From assembly GCA_012517065.1 (NCBI GenBank), contig JAAYVR010000145.1, forward strand, positions 1 to 62,296: DNA of 62,296 bases, read 5' to 3'. A program made the position numbers and the translations under genes. The notes under the pieces are model-generated. The model did not search any database, had not been told where the DNA came from, and saw nothing but the letters and a program-made list of their open reading frames with translations. Each line of letters begins with the position of its first letter. Position 1 is the first letter of the stretch. Below are positions 7,572-16,812 of the stretch, in pieces. This DNA is from Verrucomicrobiota bacterium. GTDB taxonomy: Bacteria > Verrucomicrobiota > Verrucomicrobiia > Limisphaerales > J093.

Positions 7572-10010
7572 ATGGGAATGAACCTGAAGTGGTTTAAGCT
7601 GTGCGCATGCAGTCTTTTGCTGTTGGCGTTGTGTCCCGTTTTGATTGCGGCTCAGCAAGCACCCATCGTCAAGAAAATCGAAATCCGTCACATAGGCCCG
7701 CCCGCAGCCAGTGAAGCGCTCATTCTGGCAAACATCCGGGTGCGTGAGGGAGATACCTACAGCAGGACCTCGGTTGATGACGATGTCAGCACGCTGTGGA
7801 AAACGGGCTATTTTTACAACATTCGTGTCGCGGAGGAGCCGCTGGACGACGGGATCAAGCTGATTTACATGCTTCAGGGGAATCCGACACTTACGCAGAT
7901 AGTCTTCACCGGGAACAAGCGGTTTAGCTCGGCCAAACTCCAAAAGACGATTTCGTCCAAGATCGGTGAACCGTTGAACGAGCGAAAGCTGTTCAACGAC
8001 ACCCAGGAAATCCTCAAGCTTTACCAAAAGAAGGGATTGCAGAAGACCCAGGTCAAGTACGTGCCGGTCATTGACGAAAAACTCGGCAAAGGCACCGTCA
8101 CATTCCAGATCACCGAATCACCCAAGATAAAAATCAAAGAGGTCAGGTTTATCGGCGCCGACTCGTTCAAGGAGAGCAAACTGCGCCGGGTGATCAAAAC
8201 GCGGCGGCGTTGGATGTTTTCGTGGTTGACGGGCAGCGGGATATTAAAAGAGGAGCAATTCGAGGAAGACAAGGAGAAGCTGGCCGAGTTTTACCGAAAC
8301 GAGGGTTTCATGGACTTCGAGATCAAGGAGGTCAAGTTCGACCAGGTTGACCCTCACTGGATGGTGATTCAGTTTGTGGTTTACGAAGGCGCCAGGTATC
8401 GGGTTGGCTCTGTCGAGTTTCAGGGCAACACCCTGTTTACGAGCGACGAGATCATGACAAGGACAGTCGTGCGGGAGGGATCGCGTGTGCGACGGGGGCT
8501 GATGCTGACGCCCGGAGCTGTTTTTACTCCGAAGGGTCTGGCAGCAGACAGAGAAGGGATCGAAGACCTTTACGGGGCTAAAGGTTACATAGACGTGCGG
8601 GTCGATATCAGCCGAATTCCGAACACGGAGAGGAACTCGATTGATTTGGTATATCGGATAACCGAAGGACGGCAATCGTACATCGAGAAGATCGAGATCA
8701 AGGGCAACACCAAGACACGCGACAAGGTTATTCGGAGGGAACTGGCTGTTAACCCGGGCGAAGTTTTCGACATGGTGCGGGTGAAACTGAGCACGAATCG
8801 GCTTTACGGATTGAATTACTTTTCGAAGGTTGATGCGCAGCCAGAGCCGACCGATGTCCGCGACACTCAGCGCGAGGCCAAGAATCTGGTGATCGGCGTG
8901 GAAGAAAAGAACACCGGTAATGTGCGGCTGGGCGCCGGGTTCAGTTCCGTGGACGAACTGGTTGGGTTTGTCGAGGTTACGCAGGGCAACTTTGACTTGT
9001 TCAAGCCGCCGTATTTTCTTGGGACAGGCGGCGGCCAGAAAATACGGCTCAGGGCGCAGGTCGGTACGGTGCGCCAAGATTACCAAATAACGTTTATTGA
9101 ACCGTGGTTTTTGAACCGGAAGCTGGCTCTTGGAGTGGACCTTTATCACCGCGATTTGCGGTACTACAGTGATCTTTATGACGTGCAACTGTCAGGCGCG
9201 CGTGTGAGTTTGACCCGGGCGCTTTGGAACGAGTTCTGGCAAGGGACTGTTGCTTACGCGATAGAAAACGTTGGCATAGTGAACATGCCGGATCCGACGA
9301 CAGTGATCGGCAGCGACGGGCGACCAGTGACGATTGATCCTGTTCCCCCTGAACTTCGGGCCGAAGAAGGGTACACTCTTTCTTCGAAGGTTATCACGTC
9401 GCTGGCCTATGACACCCGGAACAACGTGTTCTTGCCGACCCGGGGGCAAAGAACTTCCTTCGAGGTGCAGGTAGCTGGCGGCCCCTTGGGCGGAGACACG
9501 GATTTTTACAAGCTCAGCCTTACATCGTCGCGGTACATCCGCGGTTTTGCGCCGGGGCACGTTTTAGAGCTCAAGGGACGGATTGGTGTGGTTGACAATT
9601 ACGGTTCTGATGATACGGTGCATTTGTTCGACCGGTTTTTCCTTGGCGGTCTGTATTCATTGCGAGGTTATCGGTACCGGAGCGTCGGGCCAAGAGACAG
9701 TCAAGGGATTGAACCAATCGGCGGCCGCACATACTGGTACGGGTCTGCCGAGTACAGCATACCGATTATTGAACGTTTGCGGTTGGCGGCTTTCTATGAC
9801 GTTGGAAATGTGTATCCGGAAGCTTACAGTTTTTCGACGCAAGGTCCCGAGTATGGCACTTACAGTGACAACTGGGGCGTGGGGGTGCGATTGAACATCC
9901 CAATGCTGGGGCCGCTTCGACTCGATTACGCGATACCGATCACGCATGACAGGTTCACCAGCAGCTCCGGACGATTCCAGTTCGGCGTTGGGTTATTCAG
10001 GGAAGACTAA
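7572..10010 (+). CDS. bamA: Outer membrane assembly factor BamA
   Basis: An 812-residue Omp85 protein that inserts beta-barrel proteins into the outer membrane. It begins with a signal peptide (core LCACSLLLLALCPVLIAA), followed by five POTRA-type repeats, with visible hallmarks such as IVFTGNKRFSSAKLQK, VRFIGADSFKESKLRR, VEFQGNTLFTSDEI and IEIKGNTKTRDKVIRREL. The C-terminal barrel contains the conserved loop LFDRFFLGGLYSLRGYRYRS (VRGF/Y-like motif). The last strand ends FQFGVGLFRED, a few residues past the aromatic usually found at the very end. Starts at 7572 and 7578 are equivalent choices. Its stop overlaps the skp start (TAATG). Its presence shows a two-membrane cell envelope. Confidence 0.95.
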   Translation: MGMNLKWFKLCACSLLLLALCPVLIAAQQAPIVKKIEIRHIGPPAASEALILANIRVREGDTYSRTSVDDDVSTLWKTGYFYNIRVAEEPLDDGIKLIYMLQGNPTLTQIVFTGNKRFSSAKLQKTISSKIGEPLNERKLFNDTQEILKLYQKKGLQKTQVKYVPVIDEKLGKGTVTFQITESPKIKIKEVRFIGADSFKESKLRRVIKTRRRWMFSWLTGSGILKEEQFEEDKEKLAEFYRNEGFMDFEIKEVKFDQVDPHWMVIQFVVYEGARYRVGSVEFQGNTLFTSDEIMTRTVVREGSRVRRGLMLTPGAVFTPKGLAADREGIEDLYGAKGYIDVRVDISRIPNTERNSIDLVYRITEGRQSYIEKIEIKGNTKTRDKVIRRELAVNPGEVFDMVRVKLSTNRLYGLNYFSKVDAQPEPTDVRDTQREAKNLVIGVEEKNTGNVRLGAGFSSVDELVGFVEVTQGNFDLFKPPYFLGTGGGQKIRLRAQVGTVRQDYQITFIEPWFLNRKLALGVDLYHRDLRYYSDLYDVQLSGARVSLTRALWNEFWQGTVAYAIENVGIVNMPDPTTVIGSDGRPVTIDPVPPELRAEEGYTLSSKVITSLAYDTRNNVFLPTRGQRTSFEVQVAGGPLGGDTDFYKLSLTSSRYIRGFAPGHVLELKGRIGVVDNYGSDDTVHLFDRFFLGGLYSLRGYRYRSVGPRDSQGIEPIGGRTYWYGSAEYSIPIIERLRLAAFYDVGNVYPEAYSFSTQGPEYGTYSDNWGVGVRLNIPMLGPLRLDYAIPITHDRFTSSSGRFQFGVGLFRED

Positions 10011-10663
10011 TGATTAACAAGCAACAAGTTAGACGCAAAATGAACGTTACGAAGTTGGTTCTGATAGCAACACTCACTCTTGGATTGGCTGCAGCCGCCC
10101 ACGCACAGCAGAAAATCGCTGTTATAAACCTCCGCACCGTGTTCGACGGTTACTGGAAAACCAAACAGTCCGACGCAACTGTCAAAGACCGCCAGGCCGA
10201 TTTCGAAAAGGAACGAAAAAAGATGGTGGAGGATTACCAGAAGGCCAACGACGAATATCGCAAACTCAGCGACAGCGCTGCTGATCCGGCCATCTCGGCC
10301 GAAGAACGCGACAGGCGCAAGAAAACCGCCGAAAGCAAGCTCCTTGAAATCAAAGAAATCGAACAGAGCATCGGCCAGTTCGACCGACAGTTCCGCGCCC
10401 AGATTTCCGACCAGATCAAGCGGATGCGTGACAATATCATGCGCGAAATTCGCGAGGTGATAACCGCAAAGGCAAAGACTGCCGGCTACACACTGGTTCT
10501 CGATACCGCGGCTGACAGCCTGAATCAGACTCCCATCATTCTGTTCAGCTCGGGCGCGCCCGATATGACCGACGAAGTGTTGACAGAGCTGAACGCGTCT
10601 GCGCCGGCGGGAATACTGACGGCCCCAGCGAAATCGGACGAGCAAGGGGCAGAAAAGAAGTAA
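10010..10663 (+). CDS. skp: OmpH/Skp-family periplasmic chaperone
   Basis: A 217-residue OmpH/Skp-like protein that holds unfolded outer-membrane proteins in the periplasm. A signal peptide (MNVTKLVLIATLTLG, cleaved after AHA) is followed by QKIAVINLRTVFDGYW, the family's first strand, then long charged helices typical of the tentacles, then the returning strand YTLVLDTAADS. The first ATG overlaps the bamA stop by one base; a second ATG at 10040 starts exactly at the signal peptide and may be the real start. A C-terminal tail rich in Ala and Lys is not conserved. The bamA-skp order is the classical one. Confidence 0.9.
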   Translation: MINKQQVRRKMNVTKLVLIATLTLGLAAAAHAQQKIAVINLRTVFDGYWKTKQSDATVKDRQADFEKERKKMVEDYQKANDEYRKLSDSAADPAISAEERDRRKKTAESKLLEIKEIEQSIGQFDRQFRAQISDQIKRMRDNIMREIREVITAKAKTAGYTLVLDTAADSLNQTPIILFSSGAPDMTDEVLTELNASAPAGILTAPAKSDEQGAEKK

Positions 10664-10711
10664 ACCCGAGCCTGCACATAGAACAAGAATGTGCGGCCTG
10701 AAGGCCGGACG

Positions 10712-11584
10712 CTACTTGGCGAGCGCAATGACGTATCGCTGAGTCCGGGCGCTTTCCTCCTGCATGTTCAATCGAGCGTAAATCTGATGCAGTGCTGAGC
10801 ACATTCGGAGCAAAGCGCGCCCGGGACTGATTGGAGCGAGGAACCCTTCTTGGAAACCGTGTGCTGACTGCTGGAGGTTTCTGATGCAATCGGCTCGGGT
10901 CAACAATCGGCCGTGCCTGTAAGCGTCGATGAAGACCGACTCTCTTGCGCCCTGGTAACGGCACAGGAAATAACCCGGCAATCCGATGCCGACTATTGGC
11001 AGGTTGAGCCGTTTTCCGATGAGCCAATAGAGTGTGCAAAGGGTTATTGGGCTCCCGCAACGCAGGTCTATCACGCGGTTCAGGTAACTGCTTTCGGGGT
11101 CGCGCGCATGGTCAGCGTTTGCATGGAATCCGAGAACCTTGAACAAATAACTGTTGATCTCGGAGAGTATTGTCACTGGCAATGTCTGGCCCAGGAGCCG
11201 TTCGCGCAGTTCCATGGCGTAGCCGTCAAGGAGAGCCTGGTATGCTTCGATGTTGATTTCCGGGTACTGTGTCTGAGCCAACAACCATGCGCCGTTTTCG
11301 AGGTCAAGGTTTTCGCCGTGGCTGAGGCAGAATGCGAGAAACTTGTTGTCAGCTTCTTGCCGCTCGAGATGGCGGACTATTTCCTGTACCCTGCGACGGA
11401 GCTGGACGTCGCTGCTCAGCATGTGGGGGCGCAGCCACTGGACCGCGCCGAATCCGGAAGCGATGATATGCGCGCGGACCGTTTGATACACGCCTGGATC
11501 GTCGTCGGCCAGCAGCGTTAAGAGCGCCGATTTCTGGCTCGCGGTCAGTCTTGACCCGGTTTGGCTGCGCGACGTGGATTCCAT
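10712..11584 (-). CDS. SirB1/transglutaminase-like family protein
   Basis: A 290-residue cytoplasmic protein of the SirB1 N-terminal (transglutaminase-like) family. The signature is SSYLNRVIDLRCGSPITLCTLYWLIGKRL followed by GIGLPGYFLCRY and FIDAYRHGRLL (given here in parts of at most a few motifs). The N-terminal half looks like alpha-helical repeats (LSSDVQLRRRVQEIVRHLE). The Cys-x-His layout of active transglutaminases is not clear: the CTLYWLIG region holds a cysteine and the GRLL region a histidine and aspartate. Its role is unknown; relatives are often called regulators. ATG 11584 is chosen over an upstream TTG. It converges on skp with a 48-base gap that contains a small GGCC hairpin. 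Confidence 0.75.
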   Translation of the reverse strand: MESTSRSQTGSRLTASQKSALLTLLADDDPGVYQTVRAHIIASGFGAVQWLRPHMLSSDVQLRRRVQEIVRHLERQEADNKFLAFCLSHGENLDLENGAWLLAQTQYPEINIEAYQALLDGYAMELRERLLGQTLPVTILSEINSYLFKVLGFHANADHARDPESSYLNRVIDLRCGSPITLCTLYWLIGKRLNLPIVGIGLPGYFLCRYQGARESVFIDAYRHGRLLTRADCIRNLQQSAHGFQEGFLAPISPGRALLRMCSALHQIYARLNMQEESARTQRYVIALAK

Positions 11585-11757
11585 GTGGCGACCGTTCAAT
11601 TGAGTGCACAACGCGGGCCAGAAATCAACCAAATGTTTTTCAATTCTCAACCTGCGGCCAAGAGGTCGGCCATGGTTTGAGAATGGAAAGACATCGGGGG
11701 CTTGCGCCGGGATTCAGAACGTGTTTAGATGGCGAGCGAATTCGCCGCTTACGAACC

Positions 11758-12825
11758 ATGAAAAGTCAACTTCGCACAATTACCCATTCTTTAAACGCTC
11801 GTTTTGTGGCTTCCACGCTTACCGGCTTGCTTTTGGTTGAGCTTGGCCTGGCGCAACCGGGTTTTCTCGGGCACGACCGCACCCGGCCTTTGCCGCCGGT
11901 TGTGAATCCGGGCTATCCGAGCACGCCTGACAAACCCGGCAAAGCACCGTCTGATGCGATAGTGTTGTTCGACGGGACAGACTTGTCGCAATGGGTTGCG
12001 ATGGACGGGGAACCAACCAAATGGGTGATCAAGGACGGTGCGATGGAATGCGTGCCCGGCAGTGGGTACACAAGGACATTGCGTTGTTTTGGGGAGTGCC
12101 AGTTGCACCTCGAGTTTGCGACTCCGGCGAAAGTGGAAGGATCAAGTCAGGGACGTGGCAACAGCGGGGTGTTTTTCGGCGGCACCAGATATGAGCTGCA
12201 AGTGTTGGATTCGTACAACAACAAGACGTACGCCGACGGGTCATGCGGTGCCATATACAACCAGTACCCGCCGTTGGTGAATGCGTCTCGTCCTCCGGGC
12301 GAATGGCAGACCTACGATATTCTGTGGACACCGCCCAAGTTCGACGCTTCCGGAAAACTTGTTGCTCCGGCACGGATCACAGCGTTTCACAATGGCGTTT
12401 TGATACATCACAACGCCGAGTTGTTTGGGCAAACTGACTGGCTGAGCCGGCCCCCTTATCAGGCGCATCCGGAAAAACTGCCAATCTCACTCCAGGACCA
12501 CGGCAATCCGGTTCGCTACAGGAACATATGGGTGCGTGAACTTGGCCAGCCCGGGAAACCGGAGTTTTATCTTGCGGACAAGCTGTTGGACAGCTACTGC
12601 GGCAAATACCAGGTCAACAGAGACAACGTTGCCGAAATCACCCGGCGGGACGGCAATTTGCTGCTGAAGTTTTTCGGTTACGAGTTTGTGCTGTTCGCTG
12701 AATCGCCAACCCATTTCTTTGCAAAGACGGTTGATGTCCAGGCGAAGTTTGATTTTTCCGGTGCCACCAAGACCGTTGAGATATCAGTGGGCGAAGATGG
12801 CGGTTTCAAGGCTCGGAAGCTTTAG
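11758..12825 (+). CDS. Secreted DUF1080 (3-keto-disaccharide hydrolase type) protein
   Basis: A 355-residue exported protein. After a signal peptide (MKSQLRTITHSLNARF, hydrophobic core TLTGLLLVELGLA) comes a DUF1080 jelly-roll domain with the typical start AIVLFDGTDLSQWV and the motifs GRGNSGVFFGG, YELQVLDSYNN and PISLQDHGNPVRYRNIWVRE. Members are proposed to cleave 3-keto-disaccharides or act as carbohydrate-binding lyase-like proteins. A further domain of about 90 residues (YCGKYQVNRDNVAEITRRDG) resembles lipocalin-like tails. The ATG follows a long open stretch without homology. It sits 59 bases before the SMP-30 gene, suggesting joint work on sugar acids or lactones. Confidence 0.88.
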   Translation: MKSQLRTITHSLNARFVASTLTGLLLVELGLAQPGFLGHDRTRPLPPVVNPGYPSTPDKPGKAPSDAIVLFDGTDLSQWVAMDGEPTKWVIKDGAMECVPGSGYTRTLRCFGECQLHLEFATPAKVEGSSQGRGNSGVFFGGTRYELQVLDSYNNKTYADGSCGAIYNQYPPLVNASRPPGEWQTYDILWTPPKFDASGKLVAPARITAFHNGVLIHHNAELFGQTDWLSRPPYQAHPEKLPISLQDHGNPVRYRNIWVRELGQPGKPEFYLADKLLDSYCGKYQVNRDNVAEITRRDGNLLLKFFGYEFVLFAESPTHFFAKTVDVQAKFDFSGATKTVEISVGEDGGFKARKL

Positions 12826-12884
12826 CCGAGCCGCGTCTTGCTGTCACGGAATCTCGAATTCGTTGTGAAAACTGGGACTGAACC

Positions 12885-13787
12885 ATGAAATCAGCGAAGA
12901 CCTTTTTGGTTTTGCTTGTTGCGGGTGTTGTGGCCATGCAGTCGCTCTCTGCTGAAAGCTTGATTGAGTCGGGCGCAAGAGTGGAGAAACTTGCCGGCGA
13001 TTTCAAATTCACCGAGGGCCCCACCTGCGATTCGGCGGGCAATGTGTTTTTTACTGACCAGCCGAACAACAGGATTTTGAAATGGAGCGTGGACGGGAAG
13101 CTCACGACGTTCATGCAGCCTGCGGGGCGCGCAAACGGCATGTGCTTCGATTCTGCGGGAAACCTGATCGCGTGCGCGGACGAAAAGACCGAGCTATGGT
13201 CGATAGCACCTGACATGAAAGTCACTGTCCTTGTGCGGGAATACCAGGGGAAGGCGCTGAACGGCCCCAACGACGTCTGGGTACGCCCCGACGGCGGCCT
13301 TTATTTCACCGATCCGTTTTACAAACGGCCATGGTGGCAGCACGACAAGATGCCGCAGGACGGCCAGCACGTTTACTTTTTGTCGGCTGACCGCAGGAAG
13401 TTTGTCCGGGTCGTGGACAGCCTGAAGCAACCCAACGGCATTATCGGCACGCCGGACGGCAAGACGCTGTACGTCGCGGATATCGGCGCTGGGAAAACTT
13501 ACAAGTTTGACATTCAACCCGACGGAACACTCGCCAATAAAACCCTTTTCTGCGAGCTCGGGTCGGACGGAATGACGATCGACGCCGACGGTAATCTCTA
13601 TCTGACAGGGCGAGGTGTGATCGTTTTCAACAAAGACGGTGTCAAGATCGAGCAGATCGAGGTCCCGGAAAGGTGGACAGCCAACGTCTGCTTCGGCGGG
13701 CGCGACAAGCGCACCTTGTTTATCACTGCAAGCGAGGGATTGTACGCTGTCAGACTTCGCGTCAAAGGCGCAAACCAGGCGAAATAA
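12885..13787 (+). CDS. Secreted SMP-30/gluconolactonase-like beta-propeller
   Basis: A 300-residue protein with a signal peptide (MKSAKTFLVLLVAGVVAMQS) and a six-bladed propeller of the SMP-30/gluconolactonase family, which opens sugar lactones with a divalent metal. The metal ligands are likely the Glu in FTEGPTCD, the Asn in LNGPNDVWV, the Asn in LKQPNGI and the Asp in ADIGAG. Repeated blades read as DSAGNVFFTD, DSAGNLIACAD and RPDGGLYFTDP. It probably acts in the periplasm on the product of the neighbouring DUF1080 protein. A strong hairpin follows the gene. Confidence 0.88.
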   Translation: MKSAKTFLVLLVAGVVAMQSLSAESLIESGARVEKLAGDFKFTEGPTCDSAGNVFFTDQPNNRILKWSVDGKLTTFMQPAGRANGMCFDSAGNLIACADEKTELWSIAPDMKVTVLVREYQGKALNGPNDVWVRPDGGLYFTDPFYKRPWWQHDKMPQDGQHVYFLSADRRKFVRVVDSLKQPNGIIGTPDGKTLYVADIGAGKTYKFDIQPDGTLANKTLFCELGSDGMTIDADGNLYLTGRGVIVFNKDGVKIEQIEVPERWTANVCFGGRDKRTLFITASEGLYAVRLRVKGANQAK

Positions 13788-13807
13788 TCCCGCTGCGGGA
13801 AAAGAAT

Positions 13808-13834
13808 GAACCGGGATGACAAGCATCCCGGTTC
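13808..13834. terminator. Stem-loop after the SMP-30 gene
   Basis: Eleven perfectly paired bases, GAACCGGGATG (13808-13818) and CATCCCGGTTC (13824-13834), with a five-base loop, 20 bases after the stop codon. No T-run follows, so it may be a processed 3' end or a factor-dependent terminator rather than a classical intrinsic one. Confidence 0.55.
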
Positions 13835-14270
13835 GCGCTGCTCGGGTTGGCCGGTGGGGACGACCGTCCCGAGCGTTCCCCATTTCCCCTCCTCCTTTTG
13901 GGGCCACCTCCTTGGCGCCCGCTTCCGCCCGAGTTCAGGGCGGGTGGCAACGTGTCATTTTCCCTTACCGTCGTTGCCTTTCCAGAAAATGCGCATAGCA
14001 AAAGGCATGCCGAGATTGAGAGAACTTCCCTGCATGCGCCGAACAGCACAATACTGGGAACTGAGAAGCCACCAAGAAATGCAAAACGACAAGTAAAACC
14101 GCGGAGTTTTAGAAATCTTGTCACCAACCAATTCCGCGCTTGAACAATGACTGTTCCTGTGCGATTGGCGGCGTCGGGCCACGGTCAACAGTGGCTGATG
14201 TCTTGTTCCTGGAAACACTGTCTCGGATTGGAGCTTTCATCTGAACGGATTGCGGTGGTTTAGCGCGAAC
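13835..14270. other. Stretch without a recognised gene
   Basis: About 430 bases with no coding region I can support. It holds a weak inverted repeat GCTCGGG/CCCGAGC (13840-13874). Its right end runs into repeat R1 copy a. Confidence 0.5.
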
Positions 14271-14368
14271 ATTTCGCAGCCCGGCGTAGCCGGAACCAAA
14301 GTCGCCCTGCGGCCAATGCACTGCTGCCTACGCCCCCCGGCTGCAAGCCACGCCGGGCTGCGAAATAT
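14271..14368. repeat. R1 repeat, copy a
   Basis: The element begins ATTTCGCAGCCCGGCGTAGC and ends GCCGGGCTGCGAAATAT, so its two ends are inverted repeats of about 17 to 20 bases around a variable 60-base centre that contains CCGGAACCAAAGTCGCC. It is followed by the block CTGCGACTCC...CTGATCCCAATGG, shared by most copies, and then by R2. Confidence 0.88.
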
Positions 14369-14431
14369 CCCCTGCGACTCCATCGCACGGAAAACTGCGC
14401 TGATCCCAATGGTTTCTCACCCCCTGCCGCG

Positions 14432-14525
14432 GATGCAGTGGGCGTTGGTAGGCGCGAAGCGTTTGGATGCAGTGGGCGTTGGTAGGCGCGAAGCGCTTGG
14501 AGTGCGGCAGCTTGCTGCCGCTTTG
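14432..14525. repeat. R2 repeat, copy a, with a 34-bp tandem duplication
   Basis: R2 consists of GATGCAGTGGGCGTTGGTAG, then GCGCGAAGCG, then the 18-base element GCGGCAGCTTGCTGCCGC (14504-14521). In this copy the first 34 bases are duplicated in tandem (14432-14465 and 14466-14499), differing at one base. No other copy in the window has this. A variant of the R3 motif (AACAACGTGTCTGGCAC) follows. Confidence 0.88.
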
Positions 14526-14604
14526 TTTTCATGCGCAAACAACGTGTCTGGCACTTTATCCGTTCTTGGCCTGCTTTTCGTATAGCCTCAGGTCGTATTT
14601 GGGC

Positions 14605-14610
14605 TATAAT
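14605..14610 (+). promoter_or_regulatory. Consensus -10 box, possible leaderless start
   Basis: A perfect TATAAT lies six bases before the ATG at 14617. Transcription from it would be expected to begin at or very near the A of the ATG, giving a leaderless mRNA. No convincing -35 hexamer is present at 17 bases, and no Shine-Dalgarno sequence precedes the ATG. Confidence 0.4.
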
Positions 14611-14616
14611 GTTCGC

Positions 14617-15246
14617 ATGCTGCATCCGAGACAACGGCCGGTCGTTTGGGCTCTCGCGTGTCTGGCACTGCTATGGGCTGTGGCAATCGGCGGCTACATG
14701 GTTGCGAAAAACCAGCGTGCAACCGCAGAAAAGCTGCGTTCCTACCTGAAATCCGTGGATTTGAGCAAACTCTCAGGGGAAGCGCGGGCGAAAGCGTTGC
14801 GCGATTTGGCACGGCAGCTCAACGCGCTGCCGTACGAAGAAAGACGGATCGCCCGGTTCGACAGCGAATGGGCAAGGTGGTACGAAGCCATGACCGACCA
14901 GGAAAAAGGGGAGTTCATAGACGCCACGGTGCCAACCGGACTGAAACACGCCCTCGAGTCTTTCGAACAGCTCCCGCCGGAGCGCCGCCGGCGCGCGATT
15001 GACGAGGCTGTAAAACGCCTCAAGGAAGTTCAAACGGAGCTCGCGAATGGCGATTTCCAGCCTCCACCGGAGTGGTCCACGAACCCGCCGCCAGTCATAA
15101 GCGAAGAGCTCAGACAGAAACTGATCACGACCGGTTTGAAGTCTTTCTACAGCCAAAGCTCAGCGCAGGCAAAGGCGGAACTGGCTCCTGTTCTCGAGGA
15201 ATTGCAGCGGATGATGGAAAGAGGGGCTTTCCTGAGGGGCCGTTGA
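14617..15246 (+). CDS. Membrane-anchored helical protein of unknown function
   Basis: A 209-residue protein that I do not recognise. One N-terminal membrane segment (VVWALACLALLWAVAIGGYMVA) is followed by a highly charged, almost wholly helical domain rich in Arg, Glu and Leu (ARALRDLARQL-like heptads, LPPERRRRAIDEAVKRLKE) and a proline-rich link (FQPPPEWSTNPPP). It would face the periplasm. The ATG sits just after a consensus -10 box; the frame is open upstream through repeats R1/R2 but that part is not protein-like. It is the first gene of a four-gene operon with a pseudopilin (12 bases downstream) and an ABC-2 exporter, so it may be a scaffold or adaptor of that system. Confidence 0.7.
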   Translation: MLHPRQRPVVWALACLALLWAVAIGGYMVAKNQRATAEKLRSYLKSVDLSKLSGEARAKALRDLARQLNALPYEERRIARFDSEWARWYEAMTDQEKGEFIDATVPTGLKHALESFEQLPPERRRRAIDEAVKRLKEVQTELANGDFQPPPEWSTNPPPVISEELRQKLITTGLKSFYSQSSAQAKAELAPVLEELQRMMERGAFLRGR

Positions 15247-15258
15247 AGCGTTAGCGTC

Positions 15259-15858
15259 ATGCACACAGGGCCGTCGTTTCACTGTGCAGGGCCGATCGAG
15301 ACCCAAGAGAAAGCGTTCACGCTCGTCGAGTTGCTTGTCGTGATTTCGATCATCGGGGTATTGGCCGGGCTGATGTTACCCGCGTTGGGTAAGGCGAAAG
15401 AAGCCGGTCGGGCGACGGCGTGCCTTGGGAACCTGCGGCAAATAGGCGTAGCTTTGCAGTTGTACGTGCAGGACAACGGGAACCGGATGCCGGAAATGCG
15501 TGACGTGGTGCCGGGAACAAATGGATTTACAAACGTTTCGCCGCTTCCCGGTATGCACGTGGTGCTTTCGAATTACCTCGGTTCAGTTCAAGTGCTGAGG
15601 TGTCCGTCCGACTTCAAGAGGATTTTCGAGCAAACAGGATCGAGTTATGCATGGAACAGCCTGCTCAACGGTCAGGATGCGGAGCATCTGCGTGTTTTGA
15701 CAATTGATTTTAATCCGCACCAGATCCCCGTGGTGTATGACAAGGAGGCTTTCCACGCCGCGCGAGGACCCGGAAAAGGCATTAATTTCCTCTACGCCGA
15801 CGGCCACATCCGGAACCTGCTTGCGATCGAGGGAACAATCATCGGGGGCAACAAATGA
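15259..15858 (+). CDS. Type II secretion/pilin-like protein (DUF1559-type pseudopilin)
   Basis: A 199-residue pseudopilin. The class III signal [20 protein letters not shown] shows a prepilin peptidase site before the F-T-L-V-E start and a hydrophobic assembly helix. The body has [21 protein letters not shown], and the end carries [12 protein letters not shown], the H-x-DG/DGH motif of the verrucomicrobial and planctomycete pseudopilin families. Such proteins often exist in many copies and their partners are unknown. Its stop overlaps the ABC ATPase start by four bases (ATGA), an unusual tie between a pilin-like protein and an ABC exporter. Confidence 0.88.
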   Translation: MHTGPSFHCAGPIETQEKAFTLVELLVVISIIGVLAGLMLPALGKAKEAGRATACLGNLRQIGVALQLYVQDNGNRMPEMRDVVPGTNGFTNVSPLPGMHVVLSNYLGSVQVLRCPSDFKRIFEQTGSSYAWNSLLNGQDAEHLRVLTIDFNPHQIPVVYDKEAFHAARGPGKGINFLYADGHIRNLLAIEGTIIGGNK

Positions 15859-16811
15859 TCCATTTGCGCTCTGTAACAAAACGGTTTGGCGCTCGCGTGG
15901 CAGTGCAAGACCTCACGTTGGATGTCAAATCCGGCGAGATTTTCGGTCTCCTTGGCCACAATGGCGCCGGCAAGAGCACCGCAATCGGAATGATGCTCGG
16001 CCAGGTCTGGCCAACTTCCGGCGAAGTGATCGTCTGCGGTCACGATGTGACACGGAACCGGCGCAGGGCGCTCGAGCGAGTGGGTGCGATTTTCGAGACG
16101 CCCGCGTTTTACGATTACCTTAGCGGCTGGAACAACCTGGTGATTCTGGCCAGTTACACCGCGCCCACTTCAAAGCAGCGCATCAAGGAAGTGATCGACT
16201 GGGTCGGCTTGTCAGGCCGCGAGCACAGTCGCGTCAAAACCTACTCGCACGGGATGCGCGCCCGGCTTGCGTTGGCGCAGGCGCTGCTTCCTAAACCGGA
16301 CCTGTTGCTGTTGGACGAGCCAAATGAAGGCCTTGACCCAGAAGGCATCCATGAAATGCGCCAAACAATTCTTCGTCTCCACCGCGAGCTGGGCCTGACA
16401 ATACTGTTGTCGTCGCATCTGCTTCATGAAGTGCAGCAGCTTTGCACGCGGATTGCCGTGATTCGGAGCGGTCGCAAGGTTTATGAAGGCCCGGTGGCCG
16501 AGGCCCGGCGCTCAACCATTTGGTGGCGGCTTGTGACAGACAACTTTGACATAGCTGTTGCGCGCTTGCGTGCCGCCGGCCTTGTCAAAAGCAGCACCGG
16601 TCAGAATCAGATCGAGCTGGCTGACGGCGTCGCCTCCGATCGCGTGGTGCGGTTCCTTGTGGAATCCGGGTTCAATGTGCACGAAATAGCCCGCGAGGAG
16701 AGCACTCTCGAAGCATTCTATCTTTCTCTCATGCGCGACGCCGAATCAGCGCCCGAGGCAAATGCCGACATCAGTCCCGCCCCAACAACCAACATAAGCA
16801 ACACGCGCTAA
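15855..16811 (+). CDS. ABC transporter ATP-binding protein (ABC-2 type)
   Basis: A 318-residue ATPase of the CcmA/NatA-like group that powers an ABC-2 exporter. Walker A is GHNGAGKST, the signature is [15 protein letters not shown] (SHGM in place of LSGG), Walker B is [16 protein letters not shown] and the switch histidine lies in [12 protein letters not shown]-terminal regulatory extension of about 90 residues ([17 protein letters not shown]) matches the usual length. It is translationally coupled to the upstream pseudopilin and one base from the permease gene. Exported substrate is unknown. Confidence 0.93.
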   Translation: MIHLRSVTKRFGARVAVQDLTLDVKSGEIFGLLGHNGAGKSTAIGMMLGQVWPTSGEVIVCGHDVTRNRRRALERVGAIFETPAFYDYLSGWNNLVILASYTAPTSKQRIKEVIDWVGLSGREHSRVKTYSHGMRARLALAQALLPKPDLLLLDEPNEGLDPEGIHEMRQTILRLHRELGLTILLSSHLLHEVQQLCTRIAVIRSGRKVYEGPVAEARRSTIWWRLVTDNFDIAVARLRAAGLVKSSTGQNQIELADGVASDRVVRFLVESGFNVHEIAREESTLEAFYLSLMRDAESAPEANADISPAPTTNISNTR

Positions 16812-16812
16812 C

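Noticed and set aside
8244-9188. Leftward open frame of 314 codons over bamA
   Set aside because: Antisense shadow of a well-supported gene, with no start signal or family motif.
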